64,000 nucleotides of DNA from Botrimarina hoheduenensis (GCF_007859815.1 NZ_SJPH01000002.1:694001-758000), one strand, 5' to 3'. Shown: positions 10,614 through 19,847, numbered from the stretch's first letter. Numbers and translations are program-made. Notes: generated from the letters alone by a model not told the origin.

Positions 10614-11141
10614 AGCAGCGTCCACAGTCGGGAAGCTTTTTCCAGGTAGCTTGCCGGGTGCGGCTCTCACCGTGGGGTACCCCCGTCAGGGTCGCGGACG
10701 AGGCTCTCAGGCGGTCACAGCCTTGATCGCCCGTTTTTTTCTGAGGCACTTGCGCCAAAAGTCAGCCGTTCTCAGCTCGCCGCCTCGACCAACGGACGAC
10801 AACCGGCCCACGTGGGGCCCGAGCGACTCGCCGCCCGCGTTTTGCCGAGGTAGAAACGCCGTTTCACTAGTAAACCTTGGGGGCGCGGGCCGCTTGAATT
10901 CGTGCCAGAAGCCCTCTCATGAGACGCTCAAGCGAACGCGGCAGGGGTGATTCGGGGCGAGTCGGAGTGGGTTGAATCGTTGCAAGCACGGGCGGTGGAT
11001 GAGTAAACTTCCGGCTGTGCCATCGCCCCCCTCGACGCTCCCACACAGGAAAGCAGTCGACGGATCGATGGAGTCGATATCGAGTAGTAGCGGAGTCCGC
11101 GGTGCGGCCTCCTTCGCGAGAGTCCCAAGGCCACGAGCCCG
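10614..11141. other. Intergenic region between fhcD and the S1-repeat gene
   Basis: 528 bp. Frames here on either strand are overlaps of neighbouring genes or have no recognisable product. A GC-rich, possibly structured stretch at about 10655-10715 includes the palindrome GGGGTACCCC at 10675-10684, and a seven-T run ends near 10740. I recognise no RNA gene or riboswitch. The last 250 bp probably hold the promoter and leader of the S1-repeat gene. Confidence 0.5.
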
Positions 11142-12719
11142 ATGAGCAGCGAGTCGCAGGCGTCCGCGCCGATCGAGTCTTCCATCTCTTCTCCTTCCGA
11201 CGAGCGTCCCACGGATTCTTCCGCGGCGGCTAACGCGCAGGCCGGAGCCGAATCGGGCGATCGCCCGAGCGAGCGTCTGCGGATCGGCACGCAGCGTGAC
11301 GCGCAAGAGGAGCAGCCACTCGAGCTTAAACCGAAGCCGGTGATGCCCGTCAGCACCGGAGCCGAGACGCCCCGCGATGCCAAGAAGTATCCGCCGCCGA
11401 ACGTTCGTGCGCAGCTCTCCACAGAACAAGAGGCAGAGCTGCAAGCGATCCTCGCAGAAGGTTCGGCCGAAGACGCGATGGACTCGGCGGCCGCCCCCGA
11501 CGAGTTGCCGCCTGAAACCAAGATCAAGGGACGTGTCCTGCAGGTCACCGGCGACGCGGTGATCGTTGATCTGGGCAGCAATCGCCAGGGCCTCGTGCCG
11601 CTTAAGCAGTTTGAAGTTAAGGGCTCCGGCGGCTCGGTGGCCGCCGAGGCGGTGTCAGCCTCAGCCGATGAAGCCGTTGCCCCCTCGCCGAGCGAGGAAG
11701 CTCCCGCGGCGCACGCACCAGCGGAAGGAACGGATATCGAGGTGGTCGTGGTTTCGCTCAATGCCGACGAGGGCACTTATGAGCTGAAGCTGCCGACCGC
11801 CGCTATCGACATCGGCAACTGGGACGAGGTTCAGGTCGGACAGACCGTCGAGGTCTCGATCACAAGCCACAACAAAGGTGGCTTGGAGTGCAAGGTCTCT
11901 GGCATCCGCGCTTTCATGCCCATGGGGCAGATCTCGGTCTACCGGGTCGAGAACGCTGAAGAGTACGTTGGCCAAAAGATGACCGCGGTCATCACAGAGG
12001 CCAACCGCGGCAAACGAAATCTGATACTCAGTCATCGCGCGGTGATGGAGCGAGACAAGGCGGCCAATCGCGAGAAGCTGCTCGCCGAGCTGGCTCCCGG
12101 ACAGACCCGCGAAGGGGTTGTTCGCAGCCTGCGTGACTTCGGCGTGTTTGTCGACTTGGGCGGAGTCGACGGCATGATTCACGTCTCGAAGCTCAGCTGG
12201 GACCGCATCACGCATCCTAAAGAGGTGCTTTCCGAAGGGCAGCAGATCAAGGTCAAGATCGACAAAATCGATCAGCAGACCGGCAAGATTGCGCTCTCTT
12301 ACCGCGAGTCGGCCGACAATCCGTGGGATTCCGTTGAGCAAGACTTCCCGATTGCTTCCGTTGCCCGGGGCAAGGTTAGCAAGATCATGGACTTTGGCGC
12401 CTTTGTTCGCCTCAAAGCGGGGGTCGAGGGGCTGATCCATATCTCGGAGCTCGATCACAAGCGCATCCACCGCGTCAGCGACGTGCTCAGCGAAGGGCAA
12501 GATGTCGAAGTGAAAGTTGTCTCGGTCGATCGGGGTAAGCAACGGATCGCCCTCTCGCTGAAAGCGATGATGGCTCCTCCGCCGAAGCCCGAGGGCGGCA
12601 AGAAAGAGACCGAATACGCCGACGAGCCTGAGACTCGCCAACCCCGTCAGTCCTTCAAGGGACTCAAGGGTGGCATCAGCACGCCGACCGGCGGTGAAAA
12701 CTTTGGCCTTAAGTGGTGA
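11142..12719 (+). CDS. S1 RNA-binding repeat protein (ribosomal protein S1-like)
   Basis: 525 residues. An acidic, Ser/Ala-rich N-terminal 120 residues is followed by four S1-type OB-fold repeats: the first starts at about 127 (IKGRVLQVTGDAVIVDLG), the second at about 225, the third at about 324 (GVVRSLRDFGVFVDLGGVDG) and the fourth at about 408 (GKVSKIMDFGAFVRL). The last two carry the classic IHVSKLSW and IHISELDH signatures. S1 proteins bind mRNA on the 30S subunit or act in other RNA processes. Four repeats plus a long N-terminal extension differ from the six-repeat proteobacterial S1, so ribosomal S1 and a general S1-domain RNA-binding protein are both possible. The stop overlaps the proposed sulfatase start by 7 nt. 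Confidence 0.9.
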   Translation: MSSESQASAPIESSISSPSDERPTDSSAAANAQAGAESGDRPSERLRIGTQRDAQEEQPLELKPKPVMPVSTGAETPRDAKKYPPPNVRAQLSTEQEAELQAILAEGSAEDAMDSAAAPDELPPETKIKGRVLQVTGDAVIVDLGSNRQGLVPLKQFEVKGSGGSVAAEAVSASADEAVAPSPSEEAPAAHAPAEGTDIEVVVVSLNADEGTYELKLPTAAIDIGNWDEVQVGQTVEVSITSHNKGGLECKVSGIRAFMPMGQISVYRVENAEEYVGQKMTAVITEANRGKRNLILSHRAVMERDKAANREKLLAELAPGQTREGVVRSLRDFGVFVDLGGVDGMIHVSKLSWDRITHPKEVLSEGQQIKVKIDKIDQQTGKIALSYRESADNPWDSVEQDFPIASVARGKVSKIMDFGAFVRLKAGVEGLIHISELDHKRIHRVSDVLSEGQDVEVKVVSVDRGKQRIALSLKAMMAPPPKPEGGKKETEYADEPETRQPRQSFKGLKGGISTPTGGENFGLKW

Positions 12720-14182
12720 TCGCGCTTCGGAGTGAAAGTCGCTTGCCGCTGGCGATAGCCACCAGCATGGTGTTCGCCGTGCTGCTAGGGCTTGCCTGCG
12801 CCGAGGCAGATGAGGCGTTCGATCCGGCCGCAACGCCGGTTCGGCCGCCGAACGTGGTCTTTATTCTCGCGGACGATCTGGGGTACGGCGACCTGAGCTG
12901 TTTCGGTCAGCAGCGCTTCCAAACACCCCACCTAGACCGTCTGGCGGAGCGTGGCATGCGGCTCACGCAGCACTATGCCGGCAGCACGGTTTGTGCACCC
13001 TCGCGGTGCGCGCTGATGACCGGCCTGCATACGGGCCGCTGCGAGATTCGCGGCAACCGAGAGCATCGCAGGGCGCCTCAGCAGGGGGGCGATCCACTGC
13101 GGACTTCGGAGGGGCAGTCGCCGATGGTTGGCCCCGCTCCCACCATCGCCGAGGTGCTCCACAAAGCCGGCTACGCGACCGGTGCGTTCGGCAAGTGGGG
13201 CCTGGGCTACCCTGGATCGGCCGGTGATCCAACACGCCGAGGGTTTGACCGCTTCTTTGGCTACAACTGCCAAGTTCACGCCCATCGCTATTTTACGGAT
13301 TACTTGTGGAGCGATACGCAGCGTGTCGCGGTGGATCCCGCGGCCTACACGCCCGACCTGATCCGCGAGCAAGCCATCGCTTTTCTGCGCGCGCACCGAG
13401 CTGAGCCGTTTTTTTGTTTCTTGCCAACCACGCTGCCGCACGCCGCCATGGAAGCCCCCGCCGAGCGGGTGCGACCGTGGCGCGACCGGTTCGCTCAATT
13501 CGAGGGACGCGTAGGCGAGTACGCCCACACGAAAACGACCAACCCGATCGCGGCCTTCGCCGCGATGGTCACCCAGCTCGACAGCGACGTAGGCCAGATT
13601 GTTGCTGTGTTGGAGGAGCTTGGCCTCACGGACAACACGCTGATTGTGTTCACCAGCGACAACGGGCCGCACAAGGAGGGGGGGCAAGACCCCGTGTTCT
13701 TTGACTCTAATGGTCCGTATCGCGGTCACAAGCGTGACCTGTATGAAGGAGGCTTGCTAGCTCCAACGATCGCCTGCTGGCCCGGACATATCACGCCCGG
13801 AGGCGTGAGCGACTTTGCTTCAGCGGGGTGGGACTGGTTGCCCACGCTGTGCGAGGTGACCGGAGCGGAAACTCCTGCCGAAATCGACGGTGTCTCGCTC
13901 GTGCCCGTGCTCCTGGGGCAGGGGGATCCTCCCCAACGGGATTATCTGTACTGGGAATTCCACGAGCAGGGCGGTCGGCAAGCCCTGCGTCGCGGAGCGT
14001 GGAAGATCGTTCGTCAGAACGTGCGTAAAGAACCCGCCGGGGTGCCCGAGCTGTATCACCTGCCGACCGATCCCGCCGAGAGCCACAACCTGGCCGCCGA
14101 TAGGCCCGAACTGGTCCGCGAGCTGAGCGAGTTGATGGACTCGGCAAGGACTCCATCGGAACGCTTCGACTTTGGTCGGTGA
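12713..14182 (+). CDS. Exported sulfatase (arylsulfatase family)
   Basis: 489 residues from a GTG at 12713, giving an N-terminus with two Arg and a hydrophobic export segment (ATSMVFAVLLGLACA). The mature part opens with the sulfatase metal site VVFILADDLGYGD (Asp54, Asp55). The sulfatase signature CAPSR starts at Cys94, the residue converted to formylglycine by maturases. Later metal and substrate motifs are GKWGLGY, LPHAAMEAP and FTSDNGPHKEGG. S1-family sulfatases hydrolyse sulfate esters of algal polysaccharides and other sugars, and planctomycetes carry many of them. It overlaps the S1-repeat gene by 7 nt, so translation may be coupled though function is unrelated. ATG 12770 is a less likely start because it shortens the signal peptide. 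Confidence 0.93.
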   Translation: MVIALRSESRLPLAIATSMVFAVLLGLACAEADEAFDPAATPVRPPNVVFILADDLGYGDLSCFGQQRFQTPHLDRLAERGMRLTQHYAGSTVCAPSRCALMTGLHTGRCEIRGNREHRRAPQQGGDPLRTSEGQSPMVGPAPTIAEVLHKAGYATGAFGKWGLGYPGSAGDPTRRGFDRFFGYNCQVHAHRYFTDYLWSDTQRVAVDPAAYTPDLIREQAIAFLRAHRAEPFFCFLPTTLPHAAMEAPAERVRPWRDRFAQFEGRVGEYAHTKTTNPIAAFAAMVTQLDSDVGQIVAVLEELGLTDNTLIVFTSDNGPHKEGGQDPVFFDSNGPYRGHKRDLYEGGLLAPTIACWPGHITPGGVSDFASAGWDWLPTLCEVTGAETPAEIDGVSLVPVLLGQGDPPQRDYLYWEFHEQGGRQALRRGAWKIVRQNVRKEPAGVPELYHLPTDPAESHNLAADRPELVRELSELMDSARTPSERFDFGR

Positions 14183-14240
14183 ATCCCTCCGCCCGGGTAA
14201 AGCTTGCTGCCTGGGGTTCACCGGCGTGAGCAACTCCACG

Positions 14241-15080
14241 CTACAACCACAGATGCAGGCGACCGCCAAGCATGTCGGGCAGTTTTTTCTGCACCATCTT
14301 CTCGACCTGTCGAGGGTGATAGCGCGTGCTCAAATGAGCGGCGATCACGAGCTGGTTTTCAAACAGCGCGGCACGCTCGACCCAGTCGTCCAGGTGCATG
14401 TGGCCGTGCTTGTGGATCTTCTCTTTGCGGTGCTCGGGAGCGACGAACGTGAGCTCGGCGATTAGCACCTCGGCCCGATACATGTCGGGCGTCGCGTCGA
14501 GCCCTTTGGGCGAGCTGTCTCCCAGATACGCGACGCGGGGCAGGCGGATCTCGTGGGTGACGGAGGTGCCGGCCAGCCGCAAGTCGCGGATCTCGTTGCC
14601 GCTGAGTCCCTCGTACTTGGGAAGCAGCTTGTTGCGACGATGCCAAACGATGTACCCGAGCGAGGGGACCGTGTGCGTGGTCGCGTGGGCGCTGACGACC
14701 AGCTCACGCGAGAGCTCGATCTCGTCTCCTGGAGACACGCCGATCAGCTCGCAGGGCATCCGTCCCCGATCAAGCCTGATGAACGCCGCCAGAAGCTGCT
14801 GAACCGCTTCGACGTTCTCTTGAGGTAGAAAAATCCGCGGCGGCTCCATCTTCATCATGCGTCGTCGGGCGACATACACCGGCAGCGCGGCGATATGGTC
14901 CAGATGGGCATGCGAGACAAACCAGGTCTCCGTGCCCATGAAGCTCCACGGTTGCAGCCCCAGATCGAAGCCCAGATTTAGCTCAGGCAGCCGCCAGTAG
15001 CTTTGGACCGCTGCGCGGCTGTACCCCTCGATCGTGAGGTCGTCGTGCTGGAGCGTCTTTACCGGGGCGTTATCGACCAA
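14241..15080 (-). CDS. Metallo-beta-lactamase-fold hydrolase, RNase Z-like
   Basis: 279 residues. The zinc-binding HxHxDH motif is SHAHLDHI (His57, His59, Asp61, His62). Later metal ligands are in [22 protein letters not shown] and [11 protein letters not shown]. The overall pattern, with a late Asp in GDS and a C-terminal HLSTRY, is that of the RNase Z (tRNA 3' endonuclease) group more than of glyoxalase-type hydrolases. It lacks an obvious long exosite arm, so a true tRNase Z is not certain. The only suitable start is TTG at 15080; the first internal ATG would remove part of the fold. It is convergent with the sulfatase; scpA lies 147 nt upstream on the same strand. Confidence 0.8.
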   Translation of the reverse strand: MVDNAPVKTLQHDDLTIEGYSRAAVQSYWRLPELNLGFDLGLQPWSFMGTETWFVSHAHLDHIAALPVYVARRRMMKMEPPRIFLPQENVEAVQQLLAAFIRLDRGRMPCELIGVSPGDEIELSRELVVSAHATTHTVPSLGYIVWHRRNKLLPKYEGLSGNEIRDLRLAGTSVTHEIRLPRVAYLGDSSPKGLDATPDMYRAEVLIAELTFVAPEHRKEKIHKHGHMHLDDWVERAALFENQLVIAAHLSTRYHPRQVEKMVQKKLPDMLGGRLHLWL

Positions 15081-15227
15081 CGGAATCGGGGCGGGCTAAG
15101 TCAGTGGGGGCAGTGAGCGGTCACCGTGGAGCATAACGTCACGGTCAGAGGAGCGATTCTAGCCGGATGGCAGGTGGCGTCACCCGGGCCCGCCGGAGGC
15201 CTATCGTTAATCCTCGTCTTCAGGCCT

Positions 15228-15995
15228 TCATGCGGCAGACAGTGTCGTCTGGCCGAATCCCGCCGGCAGAGGCCGCGGACCGGGTAGGACGACAATCGGG
15301 CCGAATCGCTCGGGCTGCTCCGCCAGCGCGTGACCGTATCGAACCAGCTCGAGGATCGCCAGGAACAGCCCCACCAGCGTCGAGCGGTGAACCGGGCCTT
15401 CGATAAAGAGTTCTTCGAAAGGGACCGGCGCTGTGGCCGAGCGGAGGTGCTTATCGATCCGCTGCATGTGCACATGGACCGGCGTGTCATCGTAACGGAT
15501 CGTGGTCGGCTCGGCGGGTTTGGCGAGCCGTTCGCTCATCACCCGCGAAAACGCGCTCACCAAGTCCCAGACCTCGATCGCCTCGATCGGTCGAGTGGTA
15601 GGTTCTTCGGTCACGGGTGGCAGGGCACGCCGCGAACGGCGGGCGCCCCACGCCTCGTTGCGGGCCGCCAATCGCTCTGCAAGGTCGCGGAACTCTTTGT
15701 ATTCCAGCAGTCGTTCAACCAAGTCATGTTGAGACTCGATGACTTCCTCGGGAGCGGACACCGATTCGTCGGGCAGAACCATCTGCGACTTTATCTCGAT
15801 CAGTACGGTGGCGACCTCCAAAAAGTCGCCGATCGCGTCGATGTCGAGAGATTGCAAACGCTCGACGTGAGCGAGGTACTGATCGATCACTGCCGAAAGC
15901 GAGAGCTGGGCAACCTCTACCTCGTCCTTACGGACCAGGTAGAGCAACAAATCGAGCGGGCCGTGAAAGCCTTCGATCGTGACGCGAAATTCCAT
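15228..15995 (-). CDS. scpA: Segregation and condensation protein A
   Basis: 255 residues, the normal ScpA length. The conserved kleisin N-terminus is clear: F-x-GPLDLLLYLVRKDEV, followed by VIDQYLAHVE and the FLEVATVLIEIKSQ helix. The C-terminal winged-helix part with LFLAILELVRYG is the Smc head-binding region. ScpA bridges the Smc ATPase heads together with ScpB in the bacterial condensin that compacts and separates chromosomes. Neither scpB nor smc is in the window. Position and orientation allow co-transcription with the RNase Z-like gene 147 nt downstream. Confidence 0.95.
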   Translation of the reverse strand: MEFRVTIEGFHGPLDLLLYLVRKDEVEVAQLSLSAVIDQYLAHVERLQSLDIDAIGDFLEVATVLIEIKSQMVLPDESVSAPEEVIESQHDLVERLLEYKEFRDLAERLAARNEAWGARRSRRALPPVTEEPTTRPIEAIEVWDLVSAFSRVMSERLAKPAEPTTIRYDDTPVHVHMQRIDKHLRSATAPVPFEELFIEGPVHRSTLVGLFLAILELVRYGHALAEQPERFGPIVVLPGPRPLPAGFGQTTLSAA

Positions 15996-16301
15996 AGTGA
16001 GTCACGACGCGGGGACGCAGGTGGGGCAGTTGCCAGCGCGCTAGAGTTGGCCTAGCAAAGCCGGGCCGACTTCATGCAGAGGGCCTCTTCCACACCGTAA
16101 CGGTTTGCCAAGCCGGGCTTTTAACAGGCGAAGTCGGTCTGCGGGAGACGAACCAGCCGCCTCGATGCTGTCAGTACTTGAGAATCTCGCCAAACAACTC
16201 TGCCTGCTAGCAAAAAAAGCTCGCCGCCCGTAGGTACGAGCGGCGAGCTAATCGATCTAAGTGGGTTCGGAAGGCGGCAAGCGAATCGCCGCACAACCAA
16301 C
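15996..16301. other. Intergenic region between scpA and the cysteine-rich gene
   Basis: 306 bp without a credible gene. It contains the intrinsic terminator of the leftward cysteine-rich gene (16211-16249) and then the probable promoter region for scpA. Nothing else recognisable is seen. Confidence 0.6.
16211..16249 (-). terminator. Intrinsic terminator of the cysteine-rich protein gene
   Basis: AGCTCGCCGC and GCGGCGAGCT form a perfect 10-bp stem with a 12-nt loop. Read on the minus strand it is followed at once by seven T (16218-16212). It is about 50 nt past the stop of the cysteine-rich gene. Confidence 0.85.
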
Positions 16302-16694
16302 TCACATGCAGCAGGGGTCGCAGCAGGCACGCTTGGCGCGGAGGCGAGCCAGCAGGCCGCAACGCTTCTTGGCGGGCTTGCAGCAGGGGTCGCAAGCGGG
16401 CTCGCAGCAGACGGGCTCAGCTTCGCAGCAGACGGGTGCGGGCTCGCAGCAAGTCTCAACAACCGGGGCGGGCTCGCAGCAAGGGGCCGGAGCGGGCTCG
16501 CAGCAAACGGGAGCGGGCTCGCAGCAAACGGGCTCAGCTTCGCAGCAGACGGGGGCGGGCTCGCAGCACGCCGGGGCGGGCTTGCAGCAACGGTTCTTGC
16601 GGCAACCGAACGCGTCGGCGTTGCTGGCGCTCGACAGGGCGACAACGGCCACAGCAGCGATCATCGTCGCACGCACGAAAGAAACAAACGACAT
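16302..16694 (-). CDS. Secreted cysteine-rich CCEPAP-repeat protein
   Basis: 130 residues from ATG 16694, which has GGAGAG about 6 nt upstream. A signal peptide of about 28 residues (hydrophobic MIAAVAVVALSSASNADA) is followed by a mature region of about 100 residues with some 27 Cys. Most are Cys-Cys pairs in a seven-residue repeat (CCEPAPV, CCEAEPV) repeated roughly eight times. The C-terminal part is basic (KPAKKRCGLLARLRAKR) and ends CCDPCCM. Such paired Cys repeats could be disulfide cross-linked or bind metal. Planctomycete envelopes are known to be rich in cystine-linked protein, which makes an envelope role plausible, but no function is established. It has its own ribosome site and terminator, so it is probably monocistronic and well expressed. 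Confidence 0.85.
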   Translation of the reverse strand: MSFVSFVRATMIAAVAVVALSSASNADAFGCRKNRCCKPAPACCEPAPVCCEAEPVCCEPAPVCCEPAPAPCCEPAPVVETCCEPAPVCCEAEPVCCEPACDPCCKPAKKRCGLLARLRAKRACCDPCCM

Positions 16695-16983
16695 AGTGAC
16701 TCTCCAGAAACTGATCAGGGTGGGAGGCGGGACTTTTGGCTCCCGCCCTGGTGTTCTCTGCTGCCGCCACCGAGGCGGGAGCCGCCGGGCCACTTTCGCA
16801 CCTGCAGCCTTTGCGGCGACTGGGTCGAAAATGCGGCCTGGGTGATTGAGGTTATCACCGCCCTTTCTGCTGTAAAGGGCCCCTGCTTGCGCTCTGGAAA
16901 AAAACAGCGCAAAGTTATGGCACAGAAAGGCCATAAAATCGCACAAGTCTTTGAACCAATACGACTTAAGGCTGGAGGGTCCT

Positions 16984-17571
16984 CTATCGCCGATCCGCAG
17001 CCGGTTCCGCATCGATCGCTGCTGTGCGTGCGGCGGGGCGGGTGGCCGGTGCCTCGACATACTGTCCCGCGGTCGCCTCGGTTTCGTCGGCGGGCTCGAA
17101 CTGGAGCACGCGCGGTTCGGCCCCCAGGCCGGAGTCCCACGCTAAGCCGAACACTCTCCAGCCGTTGGAGCCGCGACGCAGCAGGCACAAAAGTTCCTCC
17201 GTTTGCCCTTCTCCCGTGGGAGTCAGCAGGCATTGCACAACCCCTTGATCGGTATCAACAAGCCGGGCTTCGGCGATCTCGAGGGCTAATTCTGAGGGAC
17301 CCACGCTCGCTAGCAGGTCTGGCTCGGTTGCGACACGCTGTGCAGCCGTGGGGGTCAACCAGCGTGAAGCCCCGGCCGCGTCGCCGCTCAGCAGCGCCGC
17401 AACAAACCGCTCGGCCGCAACCCGCAGCTCGCTAGTCGTGGCGACTGCCGCGGGCCCCGTTGGTGCCACAGTTGCAGCTTGCGGTGCGGTGGCAGGAACC
17501 GGCTGGCCGCAGCCAGTTTGTAGCGCCAGAACGCAAACCAGGAGCAACGGATATTCGACGCGGTGGCTCAT
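16984..17571 (-). CDS. Putative lipoprotein of unknown function
   Basis: 195 residues from ATG 17571. The N-terminus has a lipoprotein signal: MSHRVEYPLLLVCVLALQTGCG, with the lipobox LQTGC. The mature start is low-complexity Ala/Thr/Pro, then a small alpha+beta domain (about 50-150) with AAERFVAALLSGDAAGASRWLT, resembling the fold used by many small planctomycete lipoproteins with NTF2-like or DUF-type domains. I cannot assign a function. The C-terminus is rich in Ala, Glu and Arg. It is 87 nt downstream of the P-loop ATPase gene on the same strand, so may share its transcript. Confidence 0.7.
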   Translation of the reverse strand: MSHRVEYPLLLVCVLALQTGCGQPVPATAPQAATVAPTGPAAVATTSELRVAAERFVAALLSGDAAGASRWLTPTAAQRVATEPDLLASVGPSELALEIAEARLVDTDQGVVQCLLTPTGEGQTEELLCLLRRGSNGWRVFGLAWDSGLGAEPRVLQFEPADETEATAGQYVEAPATRPAARTAAIDAEPAADRR

Positions 17572-17658
17572 CGTGAGGCCTGTCGGGGGCTGGTGACGGT
17601 GGGACTGGGGTGCGACCGTCCCAAACCGTTGCCTTGACGTCAACGTCGGGTTGGCTTG

Positions 17659-19158
17659 CTATCCGGCCACAAGCCCTCGATCCACCGACGCCTGCTCGCG
17701 GCTGTAAACCGCTAGCACCGCCTCGAAAGTCTGCGGGGAGAATTTCCACACGGGCTGGCCATCGATGTGAGCGGCACAGTGCGTGGTCAGCATCCGAAAC
17801 AGGAACTTAAACACGTGCCGGGGCGTGCGAAGAGATCGCAGGGCATCGATGAGTCGTGCATCGCTGACGGCCGGATCGATTAGGTCGCGCAGCAGGGGCC
17901 GGCGTCCTTCCGCGGCGCAGGCCAGCAATCGCGCATTGGCAAGGTCCAGGAGCGCTTCGCCAGTCCAGTCGAGCGAGGGCACCACGTTCTGTTTGTCGAG
18001 CCGTGCGCGCTGATGGAAGTCACGTCCTTCGCGGGCTAAGTGCTCATGCAGCTCGGCCGGTAGCAGGAGTTTCACACCCAGGCCGGGTTGCTTGAGAAAC
18101 TTGTTGTCCAGCATCGACCAGACAAAATCGCGCATGTGTTCGACTCGGCCACCGGTGAGGTGCGGCTCATCGATACGGTCAACCAGCACGACAACACCGC
18201 TCGAACCGAGCGAGCGGAGCACGCTTTGCAGTTTCGCGAGCAGCTCGTAGCGGTCGTCCGTGCGGCGATGGATCGGCAGCGGCTGGTTCGCCAGAGCCGA
18301 CTGATCGAGGCACATGAGCTGCCGACGCAGGGCGGTCGCGTCGCGACGAATCACCCGCAACCGACGCCGGATTGACCCCGCCGCGATCTGGCGGTCGCAC
18401 CATTTATAGATCCACGGCGACCAGCCCAGCAGAATCGCCAAATAGGGCCAGGCCGTCTTAAGCCACGACCACTCGCGAGACCAGGCGATGAGACCCAGCA
18501 CCGCGATCGTGATTGCCACGCCCAGCAGTGCGCTGTACCAGCTCCGCCAGGTTCCCCCGCCGATCGACCGGCTAAGCCGTTTCCAACGCTCCAGCGGCGG
18601 CTCGGCGTGTGAGTCGTCGTAGCACGCGGCGAGCAGAAGCAGATCGCGTTTCTGGGCAGTATCGAGCTTGTTGCGAGCGTCTGCCGGATCGATCCGATTG
18701 GCCGCCGGCCCGCGGGGCGTGGCGGCGTGCAACAGGCGATCCACCAGATCGGTCACCGCCAGCGACAGCACGCCGTCCATATGGTCCCAGAGCTTCCACT
18801 CGGCGAGCACCCGGCTCGGGTCCCGCTGCTTGCGGGCAGGCAGCCGATCGGCAAAGCGGTCGAGCAACGGGTTGAAGTCGTCGTATTCGACAACCCACAG
18901 CCGATCCCCCTTGGGCGCGTGGGCGTTGTGCGTCTTGATGGCGTCGGCAATCTGCAACCGCATGGCGGTTTTGCCGGCACCCTTCTCGCCGAAGACGACC
19001 GAGGTCGCGGGGTCCGCCGGATCGCCGAAGACCTTGTCCCAGGCCGGATGACGCACCTCGACGCAGCGAGACTTGAAGACCTGGTCGGTTTGGGCGTCTT
19101 CCTCGGCAAACGGATTACTCTGCACGCCGTGATGATCAAAAAATTGCTGCGTACGCAT
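17659..19158 (-). CDS. Membrane-anchored P-loop ATPase, function unknown
   Basis: 499 residues. Walker A is GEKGAGKT at 57-64; a Walker B-like strand VVVLVDRIDEPHLT is at about 323-336. Between them a hydrophobic hairpin, SALLGVAITIAVLGLIAW and a second segment around YLAILLGW, predicts two membrane helices inside the ATPase region, placing the nucleotide-binding part in the cytoplasm. The C-terminal part has an Orc/KAP-like helical pattern (DALRSLRTPRHVFKFLFRM). Insertion of transmembrane helices in a P-loop domain recalls KAP-family NTPases, but the match is not firm. Alternatives are STAND-like or AAA ATPase. It starts at ATG 19158 and is divergent from the gene at 19330. Confidence 0.7.
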   Translation of the reverse strand: MRTQQFFDHHGVQSNPFAEEDAQTDQVFKSRCVEVRHPAWDKVFGDPADPATSVVFGEKGAGKTAMRLQIADAIKTHNAHAPKGDRLWVVEYDDFNPLLDRFADRLPARKQRDPSRVLAEWKLWDHMDGVLSLAVTDLVDRLLHAATPRGPAANRIDPADARNKLDTAQKRDLLLLAACYDDSHAEPPLERWKRLSRSIGGGTWRSWYSALLGVAITIAVLGLIAWSREWSWLKTAWPYLAILLGWSPWIYKWCDRQIAAGSIRRRLRVIRRDATALRRQLMCLDQSALANQPLPIHRRTDDRYELLAKLQSVLRSLGSSGVVVLVDRIDEPHLTGGRVEHMRDFVWSMLDNKFLKQPGLGVKLLLPAELHEHLAREGRDFHQRARLDKQNVVPSLDWTGEALLDLANARLLACAAEGRRPLLRDLIDPAVSDARLIDALRSLRTPRHVFKFLFRMLTTHCAAHIDGQPVWKFSPQTFEAVLAVYSREQASVDRGLVAG

Positions 19159-19329
19159 GACGGACCCGAGGGGGGCGACTCAATCGTTGTCAGAAGGGCA
19201 GGGCGGTATCTCCGCGAATAACGCGGCGGGGCCCCTGCACCAGTTTAGGCCAGCAGCCGAGACGAGTCTTTGCTCGCCACGGTAGGTGGTGCGACTGAGG
19301 ATAGAATAATCCGTATAATCGTTGGTGCG

Positions 19330-19842
19330 ATGTCCGATTCCCTGCCACCGTTACCGCCGCTCAAGACCGACCCCAAACACGGCTACTTCCCGTGGTGGCC
19401 TGAGGATGGCGACAACTGGGTTCATCCGCAGGACGTCGCGGTCGCGCGATCGGTGATTCCCAGTTCTCGGGTGTGGCGTCGCGAGGGAATCGAGCCCGCT
19501 ACGCCAGAGGACTATGTCGTGATGAGGTACGGATCGGTACAGATCCGTGTAAGACGCACCCTCTGGCGAGAGTTGCGATCGGAAGGGTTTGAAGTCGGCG
19601 ACATGGTCGAGGTCCGCCCCCGGGGGATGACCAACGAGCCGCACACCGGGCACGTTCGCGACGTGCTTTGGAACGAGCACGAAGGACGGATCGAGTACTT
19701 CTTGCTGGGCGTGGAAGGCACGCCTTTCGAACACGCCTACACGGCGCAAGACCTTCGCCACACGGAAGCCCCGCGTCCGCAGGAAGAATTTCGGATCGAA
19801 CCTTCCGGAGACGAGGGCGACTTCGAGTTGCTAGACCCTTGA
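19330..19842 (+). CDS. Conserved hypothetical protein
   Basis: 170 residues from ATG 19330. It is soluble, without signal or membrane segment. The N-terminus is Pro-rich and then shows aromatic motifs YFPWWPEDGDNWVHPQD and VWRREG. A central part is IRVRRTLWRELRSEGFEVGDMVEVRPRG, ending with an acidic region. The RR..W..L...G.. with DMVEV reads like a small SH3-like or beta-barrel domain, and I recall similar proteins in other planctomycetes, but I cannot name a function. It is convergent with the response-regulator gene, separated by a hairpin at 19848-19864. Confidence 0.7.
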   Translation: MSDSLPPLPPLKTDPKHGYFPWWPEDGDNWVHPQDVAVARSVIPSSRVWRREGIEPATPEDYVVMRYGSVQIRVRRTLWRELRSEGFEVGDMVEVRPRGMTNEPHTGHVRDVLWNEHEGRIEYFLLGVEGTPFEHAYTAQDLRHTEAPRPQEEFRIEPSGDEGDFELLDP

Positions 19843-19847
19843 AGCCC

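Noticed and set aside
10614..11141. Possible riboswitch or structured RNA at about 10655-10740
   Set aside because: GC-rich with a palindrome and T run, but no conserved riboswitch, SRP, RNase P or tmRNA signature could be recognised.
11661..12833. 390-codon frame opposite the S1-repeat gene, and similar antisense frames at 31845-33044, 47125-48435 and 53537-54547
   Set aside because: All lie over well-supported genes in the opposite strand and have shadow-like composition.
16260..16645. Regular short repeats that look like CRISPR or a minisatellite
   Set aside because: They are the coding repeats of the CCEPAP protein, with 21-nt period and no spacers.
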